From positions 868,001 to 932,000 of the forward strand of contig NZ_VFOZ01000001.1 of assembly GCF_006716425.1 (NCBI RefSeq): a stretch of DNA of 64,000 bases, read 5' to 3'. The translations under genes were made by a program, and so were the position numbers. Positions 21,216 to 30,399 of this stretch are shown here, piece by piece (the stretch's first letter is position 1; every line of letters begins with the position of its first letter). The notes below the pieces were generated by a model. It was not told where the DNA came from, did no database searches, and saw only the letters and a list, made by a program, of their open reading frames with translations. The stretch is from Actinoallomurus bryophytorum. Its GTDB lineage: Bacteria; Actinomycetota; Actinomycetes; Streptosporangiales; Streptosporangiaceae.

Positions 21216-21266
21216 GACCCATTCGACGTGAGATCGGCGGCGTGGGTTCCGGCTATTGTCCGGGAC

Positions 21267-22793
21267 ATGGATGCTCTGCCGGCGCGGCTCCGTGCGGTCT
21301 GCGATCTCCTCATGCCCCTCGTACGCGAGGGGGCGGGCCGGCACGAGTACGACGGCCGCCTGCCCGACTACTCGGTGCCCGGCGTACGGGACGCGCTGAC
21401 CCGCGTCGGGGCAGGTGAGCGTCTCGACGATCCGCACGACGAGGCGCATCTCCGGGCGTTCGAGTCGCTTCTGCGGACCACGTACGGCGAGCTGGAGCTG
21501 CATCGTCGTAACCCGCTCGACCACCTGGAAGCGCTCGACCTGGCCTGTTACGAGCGTGAGTACGCACCGGCCGCCGAGCGCGAGGCGGCGCGGCTGCGGC
21601 ACCTGGCGGGCTGGCCGGAAGCGGCCGACGCCGCCGTGCGTACGCTCGACCTGGTCCCGGCGCCGGTCGCCACGGCGCTGCTCGGCGCCATCCGCGGCCT
21701 GTCCGCCGGCATACCCGCCGACTCCGGCGAGACCGGCGCCAAGGCACGGGCGGCGCACGCCCGGCTCGTCGCGCACATCGAGCACCTCGCCGAACACGGC
21801 GACCCGGACGCCGCGCTCGGCGCGGACGCGCTGACCCGGCTGATGGGCACCCCGGAGGCCCTCGACCTCGACCTCGGCGGCCTGGCAGCCGAGGCCGACC
21901 GCGAACGCGACCGGCTGATCGAGCGCCTGACCGAGTCCTGCGCGCGCCTCGACCCCGCGAAGCCGCCGCTGGAGCTGTGCCGCGAGCTCGTACGGGACCA
22001 TCCCGACATCGACGGCGTGCTGGAGGCGTCACGGCACTGGACCGAACGCGCCCTGGAGTTCAGCCGCGAACGCGACCTCGTGCCCTACCACGACGGTGAG
22101 TGCCGGGTGGGGCTGTCACCGGAGTCACGCCGGTGGGGCATGGCGATGATGTCCTGGGCGGCGCCGGGCGAACCGGACGCGCCCTCCTGGTACCACATCA
22201 GCCCGCCGGACCCCTCCTGGCCGGAGGAGGACATCGAGGACTGGCTGCAGGTGTTCAGCGCGACCACGCTGCCCGGCGTCACGGTGCACGAGGTCGCTCC
22301 CGGGCACTACTCCCACGGCCGGGCGCTGCGGCACGCGCCGACGGCGGTGCGCAGGACGCTCTACTCCTGGGCCTTCGTCGAGGGATGGGCGCACTACGCG
22401 GAGGAGCTGTGCGTCGAGGAGGGCTTCCTGGCCGACGACCCGAGGTTCGAGATCGGGGTGTGGCTGGAGGCGCTGGTACGCGTGACGCGCCTCGCCTGCG
22501 CGATCGGCGTGCACAGCGGGGAGATGACGGTCGAGGACGGCACGCGCCGCTTCGCCGCCGACACCCACCTCGCGGGTTCGGCGGCGCGCGCCGAGGCCGC
22601 TCGCGCGGTGTTCGACCCGACCTACGGCAGGTACACCCACGGCAAGCTGGAGATCCTGCGGCTGCGCGAACGCGCACGCGCGGAGTGGGGCGCCGGCTAC
22701 TCGCACCCGCGCTTCCACCGCGCGATGCTCGAGCTCGGCGCGCCGCCCCTCGGCCTGCTGGGCACGGCTCTCGGCCACCCGCCCAGGATCTGA
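21267..22793 (+). CDS. DUF885-family metallopeptidase-like protein
   Basis: A 508-residue cytosolic protein. The conserved C-terminal half has VHEVAPGHYSH, with the HE...PGH core that DUF885 proteins use in place of HExxH, and then FVEGWAHYAEEL, which supplies further acidic ligands (about residues 330-400). This is the usual arrangement of zinc-dependent carboxypeptidase-like DUF885 proteins, and the putative metal ligands are intact. There is no signal peptide, so it acts inside the cell. The ATG at 21267 (MDALPARLRAVCDLL) is 51 bp from the divergent kinase C start. Confidence 0.85.
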   Translation: MDALPARLRAVCDLLMPLVREGAGRHEYDGRLPDYSVPGVRDALTRVGAGERLDDPHDEAHLRAFESLLRTTYGELELHRRNPLDHLEALDLACYEREYAPAAEREAARLRHLAGWPEAADAAVRTLDLVPAPVATALLGAIRGLSAGIPADSGETGAKARAAHARLVAHIEHLAEHGDPDAALGADALTRLMGTPEALDLDLGGLAAEADRERDRLIERLTESCARLDPAKPPLELCRELVRDHPDIDGVLEASRHWTERALEFSRERDLVPYHDGECRVGLSPESRRWGMAMMSWAAPGEPDAPSWYHISPPDPSWPEEDIEDWLQVFSATTLPGVTVHEVAPGHYSHGRALRHAPTAVRRTLYSWAFVEGWAHYAEELCVEEGFLADDPRFEIGVWLEALVRVTRLACAIGVHSGEMTVEDGTRRFAADTHLAGSAARAEAARAVFDPTYGRYTHGKLEILRLRERARAEWGAGYSHPRFHRAMLELGAPPLGLLGTALGHPPRI

Positions 22794-22802
22794 GAGCGCC
22801 GG

Positions 22803-23234
22803 TCAGCGACCGCCCCAGCGGGACACCTCGGGGCGGCGCAGCAGAATGCCCGCCGTGAGCAACGCGCCACCGGCGAGCAGTCCGGGCAGCAGGTAGACGA
22901 GGGCATCCGGCGCGAGGCCGCCGGGCGGCGCGGCGAAGATCAGGACGGCGAAGGCCACCATGCCGGCCAGGAAGACGGTGCCGATCATCGCGGCGACGCG
23001 GGCCATGAACGCGATCGCGGTCCGGCCGCCGCGCCACACGCGCCAGATCACCAGCGCGAAGACCACCGTCCAGAACGCGACCGTGGCCAGCGCGCCGGTC
23101 CGGCCGGATGCCCGGTGTTCGTGCCCGATCCGCCACAGGGCCATGACCGCCGAGGCGACCCAGAAGGCCACGAGCAGTCCTGCCGCCACGACGAGGGGGC
23201 GGGGCCTGCCCTCGGCCGGTTCAGGGGGGAACAT
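22803..23234 (-). CDS. Four-helix hypothetical membrane protein
   Basis: A 143-residue protein with four hydrophobic segments (about residues 15-35, 45-65, 78-100 and 108-128), an Arg-rich loop (RVWRGGRTAIAFMARV) and a charged C-terminus. No family is recognised. The ATG at 23234 gives MFPPEPAEGRP; a GTG at 23318 would add 28 residues and cannot be excluded. It converges on the DUF885 gene with 9 bp between stops and is divergent from the sulfatase gene. Confidence 0.6.
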   Translation of the reverse strand: MFPPEPAEGRPRPLVVAAGLLVAFWVASAVMALWRIGHEHRASGRTGALATVAFWTVVFALVIWRVWRGGRTAIAFMARVAAMIGTVFLAGMVAFAVLIFAAPPGGLAPDALVYLLPGLLAGGALLTAGILLRRPEVSRWGGR

Positions 23235-23357
23235 GGCCGGGAGCGTACTCGCCCGTTCCTGACCTCTCACAGGGTCGTGTGAGAGCGGTCCCATGGTCCT
23301 CCAAGACTCCTCGGTCACGCTGACGGCCTGTCCACGTCAGCGACGGAAGGCCCTGAG

Positions 23358-24815
23358 ATGAAGCGGTTCGCGGCACTGACGATCGCGGCCTGCCTGGCGC
23401 TCGCCTCATGCCGGGCGGACGCCTCCGAGCGGAGCTCACAACAGACGGCGGCCCAGGCTGCGGCCCAGGCGCGGGGCCGGCCGAACGTCATCTTCGTCCT
23501 CACCGACGACCTCGCGACCAACCTCGTCGCGTACATGCCCAAGGTCCAGCAGATGCAGCGGCAGGGCACGTCGTTCGGTAACTACTTCGTGACCGACTCC
23601 CTGTGCTGCCCCTCACGGTCGACGACGTTCACCGGCAAGTTCCCGCACAACACCGGCGTCTTCACCAACACCGGCGCGGACGGCGGCTACCAGGCGTTCA
23701 ATGCCCACGGTGACCAGCGGCAGACCTTCGCGACCGCGCTCAAGTCGGCTGGCTACCGCACCGCCATGATGGGCAAGTATCTCAACGGCTACCAGCCTGC
23801 CGACCCGGTGCCGCCCGGCTGGAGCGAGTGGGACGTCGCCGGCAACGGCTACCCCGAGTACGACTACTCGCTGAACGAGAACGGCAAGGTCGTCCAGTAC
23901 GGCCACCGGCCGGGCGACTACCTGACCGACGTGCTGAACCGCAAGGGGCAGGACTTCATCGCCCGGTCGGCCAAGGCGGGTCAGCCGTTCATGATGGAAC
24001 TGGCGACGTTCGCCCCGCACGGCCCGGCCACACCCGCGCCGCGTGACGCGAACAAGTTCCCCGACCTCAAGGCGCCGCGCGGCCCCGCGTTCAACGAGGC
24101 CGACATGTCCGACAAGCCCAAGTGGATCAAGGACCGCCCCGCACTGAACCAGAAGCAGACCAACCGGATCGACCTGGCGTTCCGCAAGCGGGCGCGCGCC
24201 GTGCAGGCGGTCGACAAGATGCTCGGTGACCTGCAGGCGGCCCTGAAGAAGAACGGCGTCGACCGTGACACCTACATCGTGTTCGGTTCCGACAACGGCT
24301 TCCACATGGGTGATCACCGGCTCATGCCGGGCAAGCAGACGGCGTTCGACACCGACATCAACGTGCCTCTCGTGGTCACCGGACCGGGTGTCGCGGCCGG
24401 CCACAAGTCCACCGTGCTCGCGCAGAACACCGACCTGTGCCCGACCTTCGAGGCCCTCGGCGGAGCGAAGGTGCCGGACTCGGTGGACGGCCGCTCGCTC
24501 GTGCCGTTCTTCAAGGGTGACGCTGTGCGGGACACGCGTGACGCGGTCCTGGTCGAACACCACGGTCCCGGCCAGGCGGCGGACGACCCGGACAAGCAGA
24601 CCGGGGCGATGGGCGACCCGCCGAGCTACGAGGCGGTCCGCACCGACCATGACGTGTACGTGGAGTACGCCGACGGCGAGCGGGAGTACTACGACGTCCG
24701 CAAGGATCCGAACGAGCTCGACAACGCCGTGTCCCGCGTGCCGGCCGAGCGGCTGACGCAGCTCAAGTCGATGCTGCACCGGCTGGAGAAGTGCTCCGGC
24801 AAGGCGTGCCGCTGA
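23358..24815 (+). CDS. Lipoprotein sulfatase
   Basis: A 485-residue secreted sulfatase. The lipobox LASC puts the lipid-modified Cys at residue 18, so it should be anchored outside the membrane. The formylglycine motif is CCPSR (residues 83-87), with Cys83 the residue converted by a sulfatase-modifying enzyme. Metal-binding residues include the DD of VLTDDL (50-51) and the later FGSDNGFHMGDH. Substrate could be a sulfated glycan or other sulfate ester, but cannot be read from the sequence. A GAAGG site precedes the ATG at 23358. The formylglycine-generating enzyme is not in the window. Confidence 0.9.
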   Translation: MKRFAALTIAACLALASCRADASERSSQQTAAQAAAQARGRPNVIFVLTDDLATNLVAYMPKVQQMQRQGTSFGNYFVTDSLCCPSRSTTFTGKFPHNTGVFTNTGADGGYQAFNAHGDQRQTFATALKSAGYRTAMMGKYLNGYQPADPVPPGWSEWDVAGNGYPEYDYSLNENGKVVQYGHRPGDYLTDVLNRKGQDFIARSAKAGQPFMMELATFAPHGPATPAPRDANKFPDLKAPRGPAFNEADMSDKPKWIKDRPALNQKQTNRIDLAFRKRARAVQAVDKMLGDLQAALKKNGVDRDTYIVFGSDNGFHMGDHRLMPGKQTAFDTDINVPLVVTGPGVAAGHKSTVLAQNTDLCPTFEALGGAKVPDSVDGRSLVPFFKGDAVRDTRDAVLVEHHGPGQAADDPDKQTGAMGDPPSYEAVRTDHDVYVEYADGEREYYDVRKDPNELDNAVSRVPAERLTQLKSMLHRLEKCSGKACR

Positions 24816-24842
24816 TCCTTCGCGGAAGCGGGGCGGGTCCGG

Positions 24843-24856
24843 CGGGGCCTGCCCCG
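24843..24856. terminator. Weak hairpin between convergent sulfatase and MinD-like genes
   Basis: CGGGGC and GCCCCG are adjacent inverted arms with a 2-base centre, in the 55-bp gap between two convergent stop codons. It is the only hairpin visible there, and I rate it low. Confidence 0.3.
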
Positions 24857-24870
24857 TGGCGTACGGGGCG

Positions 24871-26301
24871 TCAGCGGTTCGCTCTGGTCATCGCCTCGGC
24901 GGCGACCGTGAGCGCGACCGAGCGCGTGGTCTCGGCCAGGAGTGAGGGGATGAGCACCCCGCCCGAGGCGAGATGACGGTCATAGGGCAGGTACGCGACG
25001 CCGACCCCGTTGTCGCGCAGGAGCGCGGCCGCCTCGTGCAGGTCGGGCCGTGCGTGCGGGGCGTGTGTCGCGAACACCGCCATCGTGCGGGGTACGAGTC
25101 CCCCGAGTTCGTTGCGCTCCATCCAGTCCAGCGCGCGGCCGACACCGATCGCGCCGTCGTTGGTGGCCGGCGTGACATGGACGCACGCATGGGCGCTCGC
25201 GAGGATCGCCTCCGGCAGCTCTCCGACCATCCCCACCCCGCAGTCGATCACGACGACCGTGAAGAAGCGTTCCAGCACGGAGGTCACGGACGCGTAGGTC
25301 GCCAGATCGAGCGGCTGGTCGGCCATCTCACCGCGGGCGCCGGGCAATACCCACAGGCCCACGTCTGTACGGGTGAGGTGCGGCCTGACCTCCTCGAACG
25401 AGGTCGGCCGGGTCCCCGCGAAGTCACGCAGCGACGGCGCCGCGGTCATGCCGAAGCGCATCGGCAGGGACCCCAGGCCGGGATCGGCGTCGATCAGCAG
25501 GACCCGGTCCTGACGGTGCCGGGCGAGCGCGGACGCGATGAGCACGGCGACCGTCGTCTTGCCGGCTCCCCCGCGGACACTGCTCACCGCGATCCGCCGG
25601 ATCGTCGTCACCGGCTGCTGCATGGCGGCCGCCACCGCGGTCCAGTCGTGCACGTCCTGCGCGGCGGACACGCCGACCACGCGCCGTACCCCGCGCCCGA
25701 CCCGCCGCAGCAGCGGATCTCCGTGCATGGCCCGGCCAGGCTCAGGCGGCTCGGGCGGTGGCGGGACCGGCTGCTGATAGTGCTGCGGTGGGCTGACCGG
25801 CTGCGGCGGGGCGTTTCCCCAGGGGCTCTGCCCGTCCACGTACGGCTCGGGAGGGATCCCCGTGCCCGGTCCCTGGACGACGACATCCCACCGTGTGGAC
25901 GGCGGTGCTTCGTACGCCGGCGGTCCTGACGGTAGGTCCGCAGGCGGCTGGGGGGCGGGGTTCGCGTTCGGGGCACGGCCGTTCGGTGCCGGACCGTCGG
26001 GTTCTTCCGGCCGGGCGAGTACGGGCGGCGACAGGGTGGACGACCCCTTCGACGCGGACGCCGGGATCGATGGTCCGGGCTCGGGAGGCCGCGCGGGCTC
26101 GGGAGGCTGCGCGGGCTCGGGCACGGCCGGATGCGGCGAGGCCTGAGGATGGCCGTCGACGCTCGGTGCCTCCGCGACCGGTGCTTCTGCGGCCGGTGCC
26201 TCCGCGGGGAAGACGGTCATGCCGGGCTCGACGTTCAGCTCCTCGAGGACCTTCGCCTGCCAGTCCTCACCGACCACCACCGGCCAGGTCGCGTCGGTCA
26301 T
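24871..26301 (-). CDS. Proline-rich MinD/ParA-like ATPase (EspI-like)
   Basis: A 476-residue protein. The first 190 residues are rich in Pro, Ala and Glu and are predicted disordered. The C-terminal half is a deviant-Walker P-loop ATPase: SSVRGGAGKTT (about residue 240), DADPGLGSLP and VVVIDCGVGM. This arrangement is that of EspI in mycobacterial ESX-1 and of MinD-like proteins found beside actinobacterial T7SS genes; the role there is regulatory and not settled. The ATG at 26301 is preferred to a GTG 12 bases upstream. It is the last gene of the minus-strand T7SS effector arm, 172 bp after the second immunity candidate. Confidence 0.85.
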   Translation of the reverse strand: MTDATWPVVVGEDWQAKVLEELNVEPGMTVFPAEAPAAEAPVAEAPSVDGHPQASPHPAVPEPAQPPEPARPPEPGPSIPASASKGSSTLSPPVLARPEEPDGPAPNGRAPNANPAPQPPADLPSGPPAYEAPPSTRWDVVVQGPGTGIPPEPYVDGQSPWGNAPPQPVSPPQHYQQPVPPPPEPPEPGRAMHGDPLLRRVGRGVRRVVGVSAAQDVHDWTAVAAAMQQPVTTIRRIAVSSVRGGAGKTTVAVLIASALARHRQDRVLLIDADPGLGSLPMRFGMTAAPSLRDFAGTRPTSFEEVRPHLTRTDVGLWVLPGARGEMADQPLDLATYASVTSVLERFFTVVVIDCGVGMVGELPEAILASAHACVHVTPATNDGAIGVGRALDWMERNELGGLVPRTMAVFATHAPHARPDLHEAAALLRDNGVGVAYLPYDRHLASGGVLIPSLLAETTRSVALTVAAEAMTRANR

Positions 26302-26485
26302 GCCGGCCACCACGTCCGACCGCGGGAACCGTACGGAGAACGGCGACCACTGCGCCGCTCGTCATCCGCGCCACGGCGGGCGAAACGCGCGGCCAACGTC
26401 ACGGTCAACACGACATCGAGCCTATGTCGAAAGACCGGCGGCTCCGCGGCTCTTTTCCCCCGGCGGCTGCCCGCGCGGCCGGTCG

Positions 26486-27448
26486 TCAGGGCGATGGGGG
26501 ATGCCACCACCAGTGGTGCGACGGAATGCCTGCCGGTACGGCACCGGGCGGCACGGGACCCACCTCCGCGACCACGTCCCGAAGCTCGTCGTCGATCTCC
26601 TCGATCTCCTCCATGTCGACGAGGGAGACCGCGGCGCCGCCGAGAAACCCCTCGAACAGCGTCTCCAGTGCGGAACGGTAGAAGCAGGCGGCGAACGGCC
26701 CATGCGCCCTGACCGCCAGCGCGTACGACTCGGCGTTCGAGACGTAGGCGCCCAGCTCCCCGCGCCGGGCGGCGACCGCTTCGGCGAGCTCGATCCGCCG
26801 CGCCTCGGTGCCGACCGGTCCCGGCCAGGCCGAGGCGGTGCCGAGCACCATCGACATGACCCGGTCGAACGGCATGCCGGAACGCGCGTCCGTCACGGCC
26901 TGGGCGAGGTACTCCTCAGCGGTGCCGCCGAAGACCCAGATCGGCGCTCCGTCCGGCTCGGCCGGCCACCCGAACGCCTCCAGCCATACGCTGCCGTCCG
27001 CATCGACCTCCACGACCGCCTGGAGTGTCACGGTCGTGTGCGCCACCTCCGCCGCGACTCGGTCGAAGACCAGCCGACCTCGCGAGGCGGACCGCAGCTC
27101 ACCGTGCGCCACCGTCGCCGAGGCCGCGGCGTGGTAGGGCCCGATGGGCGAGCCGGCACCGCGTTCGGCCACCGGGAGCTCTCTGAGCCGCCGCAACGAG
27201 AGGGTGGCCGCCTCCACGGGTGAGCGGAACGCCAGCCGGTCCGCGTTCGCCCGTACGACCTCGGCCATCGCCCGCGACCCGGCGGCGGGATCCGTCTGAA
27301 CGCCGCCACGGCCCAGCGCGGCGATCTCCGCCAGATCGGCCGCCAGCTGACCGCGCACGGCCTGCGGATCCGCCAGCATCCGATTCGCGGCGATCTCGTC
27401 CTCACGCCCGTTGCTCATCGCCTCGAACATCCCATCCCGGAACGGCAC
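26486..27448 (-). CDS. Putative T7SS toxin immunity protein with C-terminal HWWW module
   Basis: A 320-residue cytosolic protein with no signal or membrane segment. The N-terminal 230 residues are not recognised; they contain a Val-rich stretch and FGWPAEPDGAPIWVFGG. The C-terminal 70 residues share with the next upstream gene the pattern RSALE.L...F, then EID(D/E)EL, about 20 residues, and (I/V)P.(S/H)HWWW..P (HHWWW at 311-315). It is the third cistron after the toxin, 24 bp from the preceding gene. An immunity or toxin-control role is inference from position and the shared module. Start may be the GTG at 27448 or an internal ATG. Confidence 0.6.
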   Translation of the reverse strand: MPFRDGMFEAMSNGREDEIAANRMLADPQAVRGQLAADLAEIAALGRGGVQTDPAAGSRAMAEVVRANADRLAFRSPVEAATLSLRRLRELPVAERGAGSPIGPYHAAASATVAHGELRSASRGRLVFDRVAAEVAHTTVTLQAVVEVDADGSVWLEAFGWPAEPDGAPIWVFGGTAEEYLAQAVTDARSGMPFDRVMSMVLGTASAWPGPVGTEARRIELAEAVAARRGELGAYVSNAESYALAVRAHGPFAACFYRSALETLFEGFLGGAAVSLVDMEEIEEIDDELRDVVAEVGPVPPGAVPAGIPSHHWWWHPPSP

Positions 27449-27472
27449 GCGACACGACCGTGGACCGCTTCC

Positions 27473-28036
27473 TCAGTAGTCATCGAGCTCTCCGCCGTAC
27501 AGCCGGTGCCGGCGTTCTTCCTCGCTCATGTCCGTCTGCTTGGGCGCCCGCCACCACCAGTGCGACTCGGGCACCCAGGACGGCACGTCGAGTATCGGCG
27601 GAGCCTCCTCCGCGGCCGCCGTCAGCTCCTCGTCGATCTCCGCCAGGTCGGACTCGGTCATGTCGTCGAACACGTCCAGGTCCGCGAAGTCCTCCCGCAG
27701 AAACTCCAGGGCCGAACGGCCTAGAGACGCCAGCTCATATCCGTCGAAGCGCCCCCGCTCGGCGTATTCGAGGACATGCTCGCGGTACTGGGAGAACCTG
27801 CCGGGATTGCGCCCGGCCTTGAGCAACTCGGCGACCCGACGCCGAAAGTGGTCGAGCTCCTCCGGGGCAGGCACATCGCCGTGCGCGGCCCTCTGCCGCA
27901 ACGCGATCAGACCCCCCAGCGCCTCTCCGACCAGGGCACTGCCGTTCGCAGACCCCGAACCGGCGGTTTCGAGCGCTGACACGATCGCCCGCATGATCGC
28001 TTCTGCGGACAGAGGTGTCTCGGACTCCACCATCAC
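27473..28036 (-). CDS. Putative immunity protein adjacent to the T7SS toxin
   Basis: A 187-residue acidic protein whose GTG start overlaps the toxin's TGA stop (28033-28036), so its translation is coupled to the toxin. This overlap is the usual arrangement for toxin and immunity genes. It is helical, with several Glu/Asp/Leu-rich stretches, and ends in a module that includes SHWWWRAP (HWWW at 159-162) followed by a basic/acidic tail. The module is shared with the next gene. The ATG three bases downstream is an equally likely start. No named family is recognised. Confidence 0.65.
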   Translation of the reverse strand: MMVESETPLSAEAIMRAIVSALETAGSGSANGSALVGEALGGLIALRQRAAHGDVPAPEELDHFRRRVAELLKAGRNPGRFSQYREHVLEYAERGRFDGYELASLGRSALEFLREDFADLDVFDDMTESDLAEIDEELTAAAEEAPPILDVPSWVPESHWWWRAPKQTDMSEEERRHRLYGGELDDY

Positions 28037-30315
28037 TTCGCTTTCGCAACGCCGAAGGTCTTCATGATGACCTTTCCGTCGGGCCGGACGAGGACGATGG
28101 CCTCCATCGTCTTGCGCAGACCTCCCGCTTCGATGACCTCACGGCGGAAGATGAGCTCTTCTCTACCATCAGGGAACGTCTCACGCTTCCACACCTGGCC
28201 ATCACGGATGGTCCGCTCCGCACTTTGGAAGTAGTCCTCCAACGGATGCCCGGTCTTCTCGACCGCGGGGAGCTCGTCGTAGTGCTTGTAGCCATGGTAG
28301 GCCGCGGACGTGTCCGAGCCCATGTCGATGTCACCCGCCCTGGACCGCAAGACGTTCTCCAGGTCGGGCGCGGGGAGATGCGGGTCGACGAACGCCGGAT
28401 CGGGGCGAAGGCCATGAACGGTGCGCAGGTCGGCCGCCAGCTCGGCCTTCATATCCAGGTCGAGCACCTTCTGGGCCGCGTCCAGCGCGACCTGTTTCTT
28501 GGTGAGGCCGGTCTGCTCTGCGAGCGAGTCCCTCAGCGCGTCAAAGCGCGCCTTGAAGTACTCGTACCTGTGGGCGAACGTCTCCGGATCGGAGACACGA
28601 CCTCCGTCGGAGGCGAAATCGATCGCCTTGGGGTGCAGCAGTCCCTTGACCTTGCCGCTGAACTCCTGGCTGAGCGCCGACGCCAGCCGCTGCCACTGAC
28701 GGCTGTCCCGGGGCAGATCTCCTCGGAGCCGGTCGATCTGGTCGTCCGTGAGGCCGCCGTTCCGCAGACTGTCCTCGGCCTTGTTCGCCCGGTCGAGCTT
28801 CTTGGCCTCGTCGGGGTCAGGTGTGGCGGGATCGTGGTCCTGTCCCTGGTGCGGCTTCGAACCATCGCCCGGGTCCTGATGGCCGTGCGGATCGGTGTGG
28901 CCGTCGGTCGGATCGGTGTGACCATCGCCTGGGTCAGTGTGACCGCCGGTCCCGTCGTGGTCACCGCCACCGTGGTCACCACCACCGTGGTCGCCGCCAC
29001 CGTGGTCGCCCGCACCGTGGTCACCGCCGCCGGTGCCGGGGTCGTCGTGGCCGCCCACGTGCACGGGGTCGCGGTCGGGCAGGTTGGGATCGGGTGTGTC
29101 CGTGTCCACATCGGTGTCCGGCGGCTTGAAGCCTTCGGCATCATCGACCGACTTACCAAGACCTCGCAGTTCGTCGAACTTGAACTTGAAGTTGTTCAGT
29201 GAGGTCTTCAGGTCGCCGATGCTCGGAAGCTTGAAGGCGCTCTTGAAGCCCGCCATGAACTCACGGCCCAGAAGGCCGGCCTTGGCGGCCGTACTGGCGC
29301 CTTCCATGGCCTCGAGCCCGCGGGCGGCCTTGCCGGCCTTCACCAGGCCCTTGACGACTCCGGCACCGACGAAGCACGAGCCGATGTTGAGAATGCTCTG
29401 GGTGATGACGTAGCCGGCGCCGTTGCCGCCGTCCCATTCGCGGTAGGGGACGAAGCCGTTCACGAGGTTCAGCCAGTTGTCGCCCAGGTTGCCCCAGCCC
29501 TGCCAGCCCCACCCGTCAGGGCCGTAGAAGCCGACCAGGCCGACGATGCCTCCCGCCAGGCCCTCCCAGTTGTCCAGCAGGCCGCCCCAGCCCTGCCAGC
29601 CCCAGCCGTCCGCGCCGTACATGCCGACCAGCGAGGACAGGTCCTGCGCGAGGCCGACGCCGAAGTCCTTGACGCCGTTCCAGACGTCCTCGTACCAGGG
29701 AGCGTCGTACGTCTGCGGCTTGGCCCACGGCGTCTCCACTCCGTCGACCGACTTGGTCAGGCCGTAGACCTGCTCGCCGGTGTGGAGCAGCAATGTGTCC
29801 GAGGTCGGGTCGCTCCCGACGAAATGCGTTCCGCCGAACAGTCCCGTGATCTTGTTGGCGCAGTCCCGCTCCGCCGCCTGGTAGGCGACCAGCTTGGCGA
29901 AGATGTCGTCGTTCAGGTTGTTGTGCTCGTTGACCTTGTCCTCGTCCTCGCGCCAGTCGTCGTCCCCGTCGATCTTCTTCCGGAACGCCTCGGCCCTCAG
30001 TTTCAGATTCTTGAGGTCGTTCAGCAGCGAACCCGCCGTCTGCGCGAATGTGGTCAGTGCGTCGCCCACGGTCTGCGTCGGCACCTTCATGCCGTCCCCG
30101 GCCGTGGCCACCGGTTTCGTCTTGGCGAACAGTAACTCCGCCTCCGGCGAATGGTAGAACTGCTTCAGCCCCTGCCAGTCCGAGTCGATGTCGTGGCCCG
30201 TCTGGGCGATCTTCACGCCGTCGGCCTTGATGTCCTTGCCGGCCGTTTCGAGGTTTTCCTGGTTCAACCCGGGAATCGGAATCGCATTCGGATCGATTAC
30301 GTCACTCAACGTCAT
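28033..30315 (-). CDS. Polymorphic T7SS toxin (WQG N-terminus, RNase-like C-terminus)
   Basis: A 760-residue secreted effector candidate. The N-terminus is helical with DSDWQGLKQFYHSPEAE (47-63); the WQG and the SPEAE after it match a known actinobacterial effector head and could serve as the T7SS signal. Residues about 232-285 hold two copies of a GADGWGWQGWG-type repeat, followed by a hydrophobic stretch (300-330). Residues 420-490 form a Gly/Asp/His linker with GGGDHG repeats. The C-terminal 95 residues (about 666-760) have YHGYKHY, GHPLEDYFQSAERTI and RPDGKVIMKTFG, which fits the BECR RNase fold, by pattern only. GGGGGT precedes the ATG. It overlaps the putative immunity gene. Confidence 0.82.
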   Translation of the reverse strand: MTLSDVIDPNAIPIPGLNQENLETAGKDIKADGVKIAQTGHDIDSDWQGLKQFYHSPEAELLFAKTKPVATAGDGMKVPTQTVGDALTTFAQTAGSLLNDLKNLKLRAEAFRKKIDGDDDWREDEDKVNEHNNLNDDIFAKLVAYQAAERDCANKITGLFGGTHFVGSDPTSDTLLLHTGEQVYGLTKSVDGVETPWAKPQTYDAPWYEDVWNGVKDFGVGLAQDLSSLVGMYGADGWGWQGWGGLLDNWEGLAGGIVGLVGFYGPDGWGWQGWGNLGDNWLNLVNGFVPYREWDGGNGAGYVITQSILNIGSCFVGAGVVKGLVKAGKAARGLEAMEGASTAAKAGLLGREFMAGFKSAFKLPSIGDLKTSLNNFKFKFDELRGLGKSVDDAEGFKPPDTDVDTDTPDPNLPDRDPVHVGGHDDPGTGGGDHGAGDHGGGDHGGGDHGGGDHDGTGGHTDPGDGHTDPTDGHTDPHGHQDPGDGSKPHQGQDHDPATPDPDEAKKLDRANKAEDSLRNGGLTDDQIDRLRGDLPRDSRQWQRLASALSQEFSGKVKGLLHPKAIDFASDGGRVSDPETFAHRYEYFKARFDALRDSLAEQTGLTKKQVALDAAQKVLDLDMKAELAADLRTVHGLRPDPAFVDPHLPAPDLENVLRSRAGDIDMGSDTSAAYHGYKHYDELPAVEKTGHPLEDYFQSAERTIRDGQVWKRETFPDGREELIFRREVIEAGGLRKTMEAIVLVRPDGKVIMKTFGVAKAK

Positions 30316-30399
30316 ACCCCCAGAAGCCGGCTCGTTCGGCTCTGACTATCGAAGCCACGGAACACGATCCCCGTCCACGGCTCCACCGGATGGGCGCCC

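Noticed and set aside
24871..26301. Plasmid or chromosome partition ParA
   Set aside because: There is no ParB partner or parS-type site nearby; the proline-rich N-terminus and T7SS location fit EspI-like ATPases better.
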